Of a stretch of DNA of 64,000 bases, positions 44,306-55,719 are shown piece after piece. A program made the position numbers and the translations under genes. Each line of letters opens with the position of its first letter. Position 1 is the stretch's first letter. Below the pieces are notes generated by a model, which saw nothing but the letters and a program-made list of their open reading frames with translations, did not search any database and had not been told where the DNA came from. Source of the stretch: Paracentrotus lividus (Eukaryota > Echinodermata > Echinoidea > Camarodonta > Echinidae); the NCBI GenBank assembly GCA_940671915.1, contig CALNVZ010003435.1:6759972-6823971 (forward strand), read 5' to 3'.

Positions 44306-47300
44306 GATCTACTTTGTAGGTTGGTCAAGTAACGTAGATATAGAAGGAAATTTTGACGAGGAATTAGTACGAATACATTAAGGAATGTAAACAAAAAAAA
44401 TGTAATAACTGCAATAACAACCATATCATTGGTTAATTCAAGACACACTGTTATACTAACTGAAAACCAACAAAGCATTGTCTGTTTGTGGTAATGGTAA
44501 TGTTTGGATTGGTCTATGCTTGGTCTTGTGTCCATATGGTCCCCTTATCACAAAGGTTAGTGATCAATTGCACATTTGAAAGAACAATTTTTATTGGTCA
44601 CTGGTCTGTCTTCTGAACAAAAAGCTTATGCAACAACGGTTTTGATAGGCCATTGCTATTTTGCAATTGATTGCAAACCTTTATGGTCAATGTCGATGAA
44701 TAAAGGTGTGTTCACGGTTGATTTTCAAATTTAAACAGCAACATATACAAAATTACAAAACACTGAACACAAACACGATCAATGATGCAGTGTTCATGGT
44801 AAAAAATTCAAAGCCGATTATACATGGATTGTCTTTAAATATCCTGTTCTTAAAACTAACCTCAACGCAGCCATTGCAGCTTGCATTCGCAATGGCCGAG
44901 GTCATGAAGGTCATAAAATCAATTTTTTTTTTCCCCCAATTTTTTTTCTGTGTTTAGATTTTCCTCTAAATGGAAATCTGGAAGACGTTAAGTTTTAGGA
45001 TTTTCTTTTTATATCTGTTTTTTGTAATTGCATTTTGTTTCATCACTCTTGTTGCTGTTTAAAATCGAAAATATACCCGAATGATTTAAGAAGGTATTAG
45101 GGGAGCTTATGTAATTCAGTGAGAAGAGAAAGAAAGAGATATTGGTATTTATTTTATGAGTGAGAAACAGTATGAGAAGAGACGGTTTGTTTTATGTCAT
45201 GATATATTTTGTATGTACAGTGCAATGTGGTGGCAGGTAATAGGCTGCAAAGGAAAGGTTGATATACATGTAAATACATGTCTCCTGCTGAGAGCATAAA
45301 GGACATGAATACATGCGTGGATGTCCTTTTTACTATCAGCAGATATTTATATTGTTTGAATTGTATTAAGGTTTGGATCAGCACAGTTATGGTGTCAAGA
45401 ATTGGTAAAGAATTGTTCCACTCTGAAATGGGTTATGCATATGGTTTATATGGATAGCTTTGTTCTACTAAGAGTTCAATGCATGGGCATTAATGGAGAA
45501 TAGGCAATAGTGTCCTTTTGGCTATCAGGAGATCATTTGTCATTAAGTTGTATTTAGGATTGGATTGCATATTTATTGCTTTGAGAAGTGGATTTTTGAC
45601 TATTCTATTGTTGAAGATTGCATATGATTTGGAAATTTGTCATGGTTTTGATGGAAGATATAAAGGGTGAATTGGTATTTGAGAATTGGTTGACATACTC
45701 AAATTATTATTTAAATTGACTTGTATTAACATTAGATGCTCTCCAATGAATAACAGTAAAGAGAATGGTCTGTACTGCCACATATCTTACTGGCATTTTA
45801 TACTCTTGCAAATGCATTCATATAGGTCCATAGACCACTTCTGAATTGTTGATAAAAGATGTTCAGTTGGTGAATGCCCTTTTGAAAATCGTAGGCGATA
45901 ATTACATCGAAGAGATTTTCAACTTACCGTCTTATTTTAAATCATTGACTGCCTCCTGTCAGACTGTCCATTTAAATTTGCAGACTCCAAAGATTCTTTG
46001 GAATATGAATAGATTCATGTCTTATGCTCAAATTATCTGTTGTATTGCCGCTCAAATGGAAATATGGGTATGATTGTAGGTGCTGCACCACTGCTTCTTG
46101 TATCATGTTTTTTTCATGGAACTGACCAAAATATCAAACGTTTCCAAATGAGGTGGTATGCAGGGTCATGTATTTAGGACTAATTCCCAATTTGTGAACT
46201 TGTGAATTTGTAAGTTAAATTCCTATGAAGTTGGACTCATTACAGTCAACTCTGGTTATGCTGAGGTGCTTGGAACTGAGCCAGATATCAGAAAGGGCAC
46301 TGTTTGAATGAAAGATTGTAGACATATTCAGGTAAAGAAAGTCAGCACCCTTTCAATGGGTGGTACTTTGCTAGTTGAAGACTTTCATACAACAATGCTC
46401 TGTATTTTCAATAAAGCAGAGCTCAAAACTGCACAAACTTAACACATATAGAAGATAAGCAAATTTGTTCTGTCAAATTAAAGCGAGTATACCAAAAGTT
46501 TGTACTCTTGAATGTTAGATTTGCATTGGTATATCCAAAATGACCATTTAGATTAGAAACTTATAGATGAGAACAAAAAGTCCTGATGTTTTGGTTTGAT
46601 TACTAATTTCATATCCTCATATTTGACAATGTCACAAGATCTAATTACTCAAATGTTGAGGTTTGTAACAGGATGGTTTCACCAAGTCGTTTATAAATCA
46701 CAGAATAATTCTATGAATGACTGGTGATCAAGCCTTGTGCTTAATAATCAAGAATGTGATTAGTTATAGCACAAAAGAACATGTTCTAGTTTTTGTAAAG
46801 TCATTTGTACCTTTACAAACAACTTGGTGAAACACCACCCTGATGAAATAAGTGAAAGAAAAACAATAGTCTTTGTGTCATTTTAGCACACTTTATAGTA
46901 GGAACAACAATAAACTTATCCAATAACTTGACTTTATGTGGCGTGTCTCCCCTTGTCTAGAACATGGATGTGAACATAGAGAAAGTCATTAATTCCATAA
47001 CAACAAGAATCAATCCAATGAACAAGATCTTTTTTGATTTCATGAGCAGTTTGCTATTATTACACTAATAAAATAGTATTCTAAAAAATAGAGAACCGAG
47101 TCTATATCTACAGATTTTCAGATCTTTTCAGACCATGACTCATAGTTTTGATGACGTAACATTTAGTGTTGATCAATCATTATGATAATTTAGGGTTTTT
47201 AACTGAAATGAATCTGCTCCTTGAGGGGCAGTCCTAGAATAAAATGAGGTGACATAAACTAACATATGTGGGACTATTGGATAATTTTTAGTCTACTGAG

Positions 47301-48595
47301 CACCAAAGGGGCTCAATTCTTACCCCTTAAATCCCATTTGGTCTCCAGGAGATTGATTGCTTTCTAACAGTAAAATTTGATTTTTAACAAACTCATAAGA
47401 GTGTATTTTACACATGGTTGTTTGACATTATTTTCATGTAATTAGTAAAAACAAATTCAGAAATGTGCTATTGTGATTCATTGTAGATATTCATCTGTAT
47501 GTAGTATAATTTTGTTTCTTTGTAAATCTTATGTAAGATACTCTTTATTTAATTTATATTACCTTAGCTTATTTTAGGTATCATTATGTTGTAGCATTTG
47601 TCAACATAAATGACAACAAAGAGAGAAATTGACGCCAGGTCAATGATTTGTTTGAGAAATGTCTGAACAAAATTGAATTTATGTACAAAGAAGGAAAATA
47701 ATTTCAAAGATGTGATGTTCTCTTTTTGTAGAGTTCTTCCAAAATTGCAATGCTTTCTATAAGAAAATTTTAAAGTGATGTATAGATAGATAGATGAAAG
47801 GAAATATGAAAGTAAATAGAAACAGCTAGCTAGAAAAGTGTATGTTGCTTTTGTTTTCTTTTTTCTTTATATCAGCATCATCATCATTTAAATGTTTGAT
47901 TTAAAGATAGTTAAGTTTTCAGTGTGTTTTGTAAAAGCACGTCAGCAATTCACACTTTTGTGGTCCTGTTCTTCATATTGTTTTCTTCATTTTAGGTGTA
48001 CTGCCTCTTCATGGTGTTTTCAAATAGTTATCTTGCTAACATGTGTTTGTACAGCAGTCATATATTGGTTAAGGTACTATGCAAGTTTGCACTTCAAAAG
48101 TACATTCATGATAACATGTATGTGTGTTCTTTATGAAACAGTGATCTGTATTAAACGTGTTTCTTCTTCTTCTTTAAGAGCGAGCCATGTCGTACACCAA
48201 TGAAAAGCTGGAATTACAAGCCGATATGATTAAATAAATGAAGAAAAATCTTGTTTTCAATTATTAAGCAATATCTCTGATTCAGTGTTGTGATTATTTG
48301 TTTGTGGGAGAGAGTAATAGCCAAGGAAGATGGCCAAAAAAAAAAAACCCAAAACAAACAAACAAACAAATCAACCCCCCCAAAAAAAAGAAAAAAAGAG
48401 GAGAATGGTTTACTGAGAAGTGAGGGAGAGGTGAAAGAAATGTAGATATACAGGAAAGGAAATAATAAAGGTGAAGCTAAAAAATGTAGAATGCGTCACA
48501 TCTGTTGCCAAAAAGAAGGAGGAAAGGAAGACGAAAAATAGAGAAAAGATGGAATAAATAAAAGATTTGGAAAGAGAAAAGGGGCCTGGAGGATT
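44306..48595. other. Intergenic, no gene recognised
   Basis: AT-rich with short open frames lacking any recognisable domain. It contains the mini-MITE at 44552-44682, a short GATA run near 47790, and little else that I can identify. Confidence 0.5.
44552..44682. mobile_element. 131-bp mini-MITE, related sequence at 61344
   Basis: The left end AAAGGTTAGTGATCAATTGC and the reverse complement of the right end, AAAGGTTTGCAATCAATTGC, form ~21-bp inverted repeats. The interior (aaagaaca, attggtc, acaaaaagc.t, ttgataggccattgc.att) is shared with 61344-61480. Confidence 0.65.
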
Positions 48596-48720
48596 TTTAT
48601 AAAAGGGCTTGTTATTACGACCGATAATGTCGCAAAAACGCGTTATTAACGTCTGGAAACAACACTTGACGTCACCATCTGAAAGTCGTGACAGGAATTT
48701 TAACCTCGGTCCCATTCTTA
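48596..48720 (-). mobile_element. SINE-like sequence in reverse orientation
   Basis: Read on the - strand, gaggttaaaattcctgtcac, gactttcagatggtgacgtc and ttgtttccagacg parallel the + strand gaggttcgaatcccagtcac, atcttacggatggtgacgtc and ttggtcccagacg at 48818-48872. Its B-box position is mutated. It and the + copy form an inverted pair about 100 bp apart. Confidence 0.6.
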
Positions 48721-48784
48721 TCAGTTTGTGGGTCTATTTATAGAAGATAACAAAAATCCTTTGAATTTTTACATTATGGAAAAA

Positions 48785-48880
48785 GAAAATAGCCTACAAA
48801 CTGACGCGTATCAGACTGAGGTTCGAATCCCAGTCACATCTTACGGATGGTGACGTCACTGGTTGGTCCCAGACGCTGGT
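48785..48880 (+). mobile_element. tRNA-derived SINE-like head with B-box
   Basis: GGTTCGAATCC at 48820-48830 is a perfect RNA polymerase III B-box. It is followed by cagtcacatcttacggatgg and tgacgtcac, a segment repeated in the reverse-oriented copy. An A-box is only weakly suggested (tagcctacaaactg near 48790). No complete tRNA cloverleaf can be drawn, so this is a SINE-like relic, not a tRNA gene. Confidence 0.55.
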
Positions 48881-49320
48881 GCTTTATTGGTGTCACATGC
48901 TACCCCTCTTCTGACATATAGGCTCTATGTTTCTGAGCGTATAGAATACAGACTTTGTTCAAACCTTCCGAACCATCTCATCCACACTTCCTCAATATAT
49001 TTCTTCCCTCCTCCAACCATAACGTACATCATAATTATTCACTTAGATCTGCCTCAGCTATTGCCCTTGTTGTTCCTAGGTCCCATAAGCAGACTAATTT
49101 CAATTCCTTTCAATCACTTGCTCCTCGTCTCTGGTATAAGCTCCATTAAGAAATATAGCAAGACTCTTACCTCCTTCAAACCCATTTTAAAAAACGTATA
49201 TCTTTATCCTTGATACCCCCTGATCTTTCCCTCTGAATTATCTGAGGGAGCAGTGCAGCGCTTTGTATCCAATTGGAAACTAAGGCGCTTTATAAATCCG
49301 AATACTGTCATTATTTGAGG
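48880..49320 (+). mobile_element. 5'-truncated non-LTR retrotransposon tail (decayed RT C-terminus)
   Basis: In two frames joined by a frameshift, the + strand encodes LTYRLYVSERIEYRLCSNLP, then LRSASAIALVVPRSHKQTNF and NSFQSLAPRLWYKL, then LTSFKPILKNVYL. This is the typical end of CR1/L2-like reverse transcriptase ORFs (VSERI.YKL, VPRS, APRLWN.LP, FK..LK..LF). It ends in ggcgctttataaatcc, like many LINE 3' ends. It is inactive: truncated and frame-broken. Confidence 0.75.
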
Positions 49321-52300
49321 GGATTATCACAAATATGAATTTACTTTAAAAAGGATTTAAAATATTTTCAGCCCATTATTTTATGGAGACGATCCGTATT
49401 CGTATTTTAGCGGGGAGGTGGTTCATGTAATGCCACGTTTTCAGGTCATCGTGACTATATAATTGTTTTTCGGCAAAAAAATGTTGGAGGCAAATTTGTA
49501 TGTTACCACCTCCCCTACTCTCATTCAAAATGTTCAAGTGACACCGTTGATTACAAAAATAGTTCGAAAAAATGAAAACAGAGATAAAAGGAAATATCGT
49601 CGAGGTGTGAACAAGTTTGTGGGGCGTTAACGCAATGAAAACAACAAATAAACATATTTTGGTTTACAGATTATCTGTATTTTAATGAAATATAATTTTC
49701 ACAAAAATGTATGTATAATCGACAAAAACGATTACAAAATCCGTTTCGAATTCTTTAAAAAATAAAATGGAAAAGATACAGAATGAATCGCATGGTAATG
49801 AAAGCGACACAGATACAGGCACTGGTAGCATGTTATTAGATTTATAGGTAAGAAAACAAATTAAAAAAAATATATATTTGAATTTCTCGAAAAACGTTTA
49901 TTTAATACCGATCTAAATGTGAAATCTGCTACAACTTGAACCTCTAATATCAGCCACACGAATAATAGTTACATGCAAATTGATCAAAAAATATAATAAT
50001 AATGTCGAAGAAAACTATACATAAATACATAATACGTCAATCTTATACATTTAATTGAATATAAATAACATGGTTTTATGTTAGTGAAATTATTAGCTTT
50101 TTTTAATAGATATCAATTCTTACAAAATGTTCTTCCCCGCAGTATTCACATGATAACCCATCTCTACGAAAGAAGTCTACGCCTAAAATTTCGAGTCGAT
50201 TCACGGGAAGTAATAATAACCTCCATTTTTTTTATGCTCTTTTATGGAGCAGTTTGCGATGTAAAACTTAAATTTGTTGAATAAGCTGATTAGCAAGACC
50301 AAGGAGAAATATGTCAGTGAAAAAAAAAAAGAAAGAAAGAAAAAGAAAAGGGAACACTACAACCAACAATTCGATACATTACACTGCAGTATTGTATAAA
50401 AGTAAATATTGCATAAACTCAGAGAATTTATAACCATATAGCATCATTACAAAAATATAATTGTGCAATAACAGTTAATTTCCGTGCAATCTGCTTTTTG
50501 TGCGCCAGATGAAATAAAAATCACAAATTTAATGGAAAGTTAATCGGTATGAAAACTGAAATAGAGAGCACACCTTCTAAACCTCAAAAGCAAAAAATAA
50601 AACATCTGTGTTACATTGACGCAATGATAACAAGCACACAAAATACTAAATAGAATTATAACTGGCTTGCAAAATATACCATATCCCAACATAATTATGT
50701 GTTGTCGCGATATCAAATAAAGTAGCACATAATATTCTAGCATGTTATGTTCATATTGAGTTGATCTAACATATTTTGGGCAAGACGACATGCAGCTTAA
50801 AATATAAAACTCCGAGAAATATAAATAATATATTTCAATAATAAATTGGGCTTGAAATAAACTTACAAAATGTAAAAAGCCAAACGAAAATAATTATGAT
50901 CACAAATGATGAAATAACCAGAATATAATTATCATCTCGGTTTATGATCATGTAATGATTCCATTTTCATTGACGAATAAGCTTATAGTTATCATTTCGT
51001 AATCCTGAAGCTGATAATGAAAATTTACTTATTAAAAAAAACAAAAAAACAATTACATCCAGTAAAAAATAAAATCCTCGTAAAATATTACAATGTGATA
51101 CATTAGGCATGTGATAAACATTACATATAACTGAGGCCTAGGGCAAAATAAAATTGTGTTCATTCCGTAAATAACAAAATTTGCCAACCACACGTGATTA
51201 TAATACAAGAATACCGGGACGACGGTAGCACTTCGTTGTACATACTGAACCACATTGGTATTAAATGACATAATACAAACAAATTATACTATATTACAAT
51301 GTATACAAACATAAATAGAACGAATTTTTATATGAAAAGAGAAGATTTCGTTACTTCGTCCTTGTTTCAACTTTAGTAAATTTGCTGCATGATCAGACCT
51401 CATATAATTATTGAATACTGAAATATCAGACACATTTCTGACACATTCCTCATAACGCCAATTCATTTTCTAGCCTATGGCGGCGGGGTGGGGGGGGGGA
51501 GGTAATCGGCCCTTGCTATTGGAGATCGAGAATGGGTATAAAATAAAACCCTGTACGCCGATTGGTAGAGGTCATGTCTATAAAGGGACTCTAACGATTG
51601 GAAACGTATAGCGCCATCTATAATGAATAGGCGGGTCAAATGCTTTCATGATGTAGGGCTATAGTATAATAATAAATTGTTTCTTAATTATAATTTATTG
51701 AAATTTATTGATGAAGATATGTACAGCATAATGTATTAGCTAGTGACAATCACCGCAATAATCGGGCACCAATAAATCTTACAATGCAACTATAATTATG
51801 AATGCATACATAATCAAGACACTGCCTTCAAAATAAGCACGACAATATAATAATGGCGCGATAAATCACGCGCAAGTACTCTCTTTTCACACTCAGCCTG
51901 GGGATATTTTGTTTAATAATAATAATGTGACATGTCAAGCTCAAGTACCCCTCTTTTCTATCACAAACTTGTAATCATTCAGTAGACTTAATGTTTTAAT
52001 CATGCTTCAAGTGACAATGTGACGTCTATTGAAAGTAATCATGAAACAATGCGTTCGTCGGGGCACAAAGATGTTTCAAAGAAAATAACATAATTATCTC
52101 CATGCATGCATGCACAATTCATCATTATAATTTTTTTCCGTGACCATTGTATTATCATGCCCATTAATTCATTTCGCGACACAGATAGGCCTATCTGAGT
52201 AAGCCGCGGAAATTTGTTAAATCTGTCGATTCGTAATAACTAATAGGGTAAAAGCGTTAAAATATCTAAATCTTAGAATCATGAAGTGCTCACGGAGTGA

Positions 52301-53589
52301 AATATCAGACATGTATAAAACTCTATACCCTGAATCAGCGCGAACTGACTGATAATCTGTAATCCATGTTTGGATAGATTCCTAAATACATCCTCCACGA
52401 CTAATGTTGTCTCGATGATGCATCATCAATACGGTTTATCACTTTTAAAGGACAAATCCAAAAACGTTATTCTTCTGATTATGCTTTACTTTGTTTTGGT
52501 ATGTTTCGCTTTTCCAAAGACTTTGCTGAAACAAATTAATAAATTATGAAAAAAATTTGCAAATATACTAATAATTCAATATGAAAACGATTTATTACAT
52601 GACGATTGTAGGATACTTTCTTCGCCTATATACTATAATTAAAAATCAATTATTGGTCGTAAATAACGTGATGGGGGGGGTGGAAAATCCAATCGTATTG
52701 TCTGTTTTTATACACGTTTGCTTAAAAAAAAGTAGACTGAAGCCCCTCCCCCTCCCCCCTGATATCGACAAAGGCCACTGAATTTCAAACAGAGCAGACT
52801 TACAAATTTATAAAAGCTAGCTTTTAACCATCAAAGCTGGATTCTCAAATCGTTACAAATTTGCAGGAATATTGTAGGAAAGAAGATGAAGCTATTCATG
52901 ATTCAAACAATGATCTCCTTTAATGGCATTTGAATGAGGCCTCGACATGACTTAATGCAGTCTGTCACGTCACACTCATGTTCTCTATTACAATAAGGAT
53001 GTGATTAATCTATGTGATGCAATTCATTTCGCAAATTGTGCTTATCCTGCGCATTACCGGTACACATATCGCAGTAATATCCGCGAAGACGGGTTAACAC
53101 CTAAAGAACGACTGTTATTCTAAGAACACATCGGTTTATAACCTTCATTCATGTAACCAGCTCTGCTGGTGTTGAAATATAGATCACTTTGTTACTCAGA
53201 ATTCTTGTAAATGTCTCGCCCTGCAAGCAATGATCACCAATATCTTAATATTCGTGAAATGCGTTGTTGCTTCTGAAGTGAACACTTCCTATTAATATTA
53301 TCTGAACAGTCATTCTGTAAGAAAACCTTATAGTATCTCCTACCATAATGCGGCAGATGGGGAGATAAGCCAGAAGGCAGGAACCCGTAAACATATTTTT
53401 TTTTTAAAGAAAAAAAGGAGAGAATGACAAAATTTAGTTCAAACTGACCAAAAACTTTATGCCTGGATGTCTAATGTCGGTATTGTAGTAAGATTGTGTG
53501 TTTGATGATTATTCAAGTGTCAGCGAGGTAGAGGCGCGTCTAATAATTCAGCGACAGATTTCAAAATAGCGGGAAGGGGGCGCACCCGG

Positions 53590-53628
<39 letters not shown>

Positions 53629-54002
53629 ACCGGGGTCCGCTTTGAGCCATAGGATAACTTTACTTCTGAATAAATATTGTATTCGATCGTTTGAAATGTA
53701 AAGTTTACCCTTTTCAGTTGAGGTCCTTAATTAATCACGTCTGTTATGGCTTCCGTTTCACAACGTTTATGAGCTAAATCATTCTGCTCAAAACGTGTAT
53801 AAAATCTTTCTGAGCGTTTACATAAATACACTTCTTCATGTAAAATAATCGTCTCTAGCCCTTTAATACTTGGGCAATCTCGACAGTGACAACGTTCCGC
53901 AATACAGTCATTTCAGTCCCGTGGCATCTTCTTGGTTTTAGCATGCAATCGAGAATGGGATGGAATTTGAGGAAGTCCATGAAAAATTGAGAAGTGTAAG
54001 AG
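49321..54002. other. Intergenic; probable 3' untranslated region of the - strand gene near its right end
   Basis: AT-rich, with many ATAATTAT-type stretches and no gene recognised. G-runs occur near 51489 and 52674, and a 34-nt A-run at 53593-53626. On the - strand downstream of the DOK-like stop codon the nearest poly(A)-signal variant I see is ATTAAA (complement of 53862-53867), a weak candidate. Confidence 0.45.
53593..53626 (+). repeat. Poly-A run of 34
   Basis: An uninterrupted run of 34 A follows gcgcacccggctt. It could be the tail of a retroposed sequence, but no body or target duplication is recognised. Confidence 0.9.
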
Positions 54003-55719
54003 TCACATGGCAGTGTCCTCTTGTTCATTTTTGTCAAGGGCGTCCTCTAATTTATCTTGACTACGAATTCTGTCATCTACGATAGGAGGCTCAATGGTCT
54101 CGACCACAAGCTTAGGCGTGTCATTATCAACAGATACTGCGCTATTGTCACTGATTTCCTCTACTTTCTCTTGGTTATTTTTCCCTTCATCTGTAATGAC
54201 GGGTTCTACGGACTCGCTAGGAGATGGGTCAACTTTGTCGTTTTGTGTTTCTTCATTGGAAGTCGATGTTGTCTTCTCCGGTGTATCATCAGCTTCTTCA
54301 GATGTACTACTGGGAGGCTGCTCTACAGAACTACCGCTTTCATCATGAACTGCCTCACTCTGCGCCTGTGCCTCGACCTCAACTGCCGGTGATTCTTCAG
54401 TTGCGGTTGCTTCCCCTGCTTCAGCAGAATCCGACTGCACCGGCTCGACAGTCGCAACTGCCTCCTTTGTTGACTCATCGGCTTGTACTGGGGATTCAGC
54501 TGGAATGGATTCGGCACTCGGGACAGAGACTTCCGTTTCGGCACTCGGGACAGAGACTTCCGTTTCGGCACTCGGGACAGAGACTTCCGTTTCCTCAGTA
54601 GGAACCGATTGTTGCTGATTATCCTCAACAGCGGCACTTTCTATAGCAATATCTTGAGTGTCCGTGCTAATTTCTACTTGATTATTTTCCTCTGCGGATG
54701 GCTTCTCTACTTCTACCTCAGATGAAATTTCTACATTATCTACCATCTCTACTGTCCTTTCATCTTTTTTCTCCGTACCATCTTGAGATTCCACTACCTC
54801 ACTGTCTTGTTCAGGTTCTTCAGATCCTGGAGGCATACGCGGTTGTACCTCCACGGCGCCCTCTGCAAGCTCTTCATCCTCCTCCTCTGCATCGATAGGT
54901 CCAGCAGCAAAGTCTTGTGTTTTTATTGGCGCTGCGTTTGTTGAATCATCGGCGGCACTGGCCTCAATGACGGGTGAACTCTGAACAGGTTGTTCACTCT
55001 CGGTATTCTTTGTGTTCTCTACATTCCCATTTACCTCTTCGACAGGCGTTTCACTTTGAGCGGCCTCTTCAACAATATTATCTGAAGACTCTAGTGAAGC
55101 ATTGCCCTCAACCTTTGCTTCGCCATCGACCGTAACGACACCCTCAGCCTCTCCGGGAGCTTCAACTTCAGCCTCGTCTTTGGGCGATTCGCTGTCGCCA
55201 TTCACTGCGAGACCATTCTCCTTATCGACTTCATCTACATCAGCGGGAGTCTCATCCGCGGTAGATTCCTTGGTGACATCCTCTGCATCTGTCTTCATCT
55301 CTTCGTTCTGTCCATTCTCTTGCGTACCCTCTTTCTGCCCATTTTCTACTTCACCCTTCACCTCAGCGGGCGATTCCTCCGACGGGGATTCTTCCACGTG
55401 ATTATCTCCATTCGTCTTGACGTCTGCATCTCCATTTGTCTTCGCTTCACCGTTTTCACCGTTCTCCTTTTTCTCGAACGCTTCGTCTTCTAGGCTGCCG
55501 TCAGCGCTTACCATGACAAAGTCAGGATCACCTCCCTCTTGGATAGCCTTGGCTAGCTGCTCTAGCTCCTTGGGAGGAATCTCGAAGAGCATGGAAGATG
55601 TCCTGGACCTACGTTCTTTGACGGTGATGGCTGAACTGAGGCGCTCATAGATAGCCTCTACCAGCGGCTTGGCATTCGGACTGTGAAACAAGTACTCTCC
55701 TTCGCCTTGCGGACTTCGA
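54003..55719 (-). CDS. DOK-like last exon: end of PTB domain and acidic tail
   Basis: The - strand acceptor is ttttttcacag; the exon is open for 1,717 nt to TGA at 54005-54003. The first base completes Asn, then RSPQGEGEYLFHSPNAKPLV and EAIYERLSSAIT finish the PTB domain; GEGEYLF matches the GEGNFEF-type strand of DOK PTBs, and the last part is its C-terminal helix. A basic VKERRSRTSS follows, then a tail of low complexity with KTNGD repeats, many SPxE motifs and three exact ETEVSVPSA repeats. No Tyr, Cys or Trp appears after YERLSS. The role of the tail is unknown. Confidence 0.88.

Noticed and set aside
48820..48830. tRNA gene suggested by a perfect B-box
   Set aside because: No convincing A-box at the right distance and no cloverleaf; the context is a repeated SINE-like sequence.
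54057..54898. Open frames on the + strand opposite the DOK-like last exon
   Set aside because: They are shadows of the long - strand frame, which joins PH and PTB exons in correct phase.
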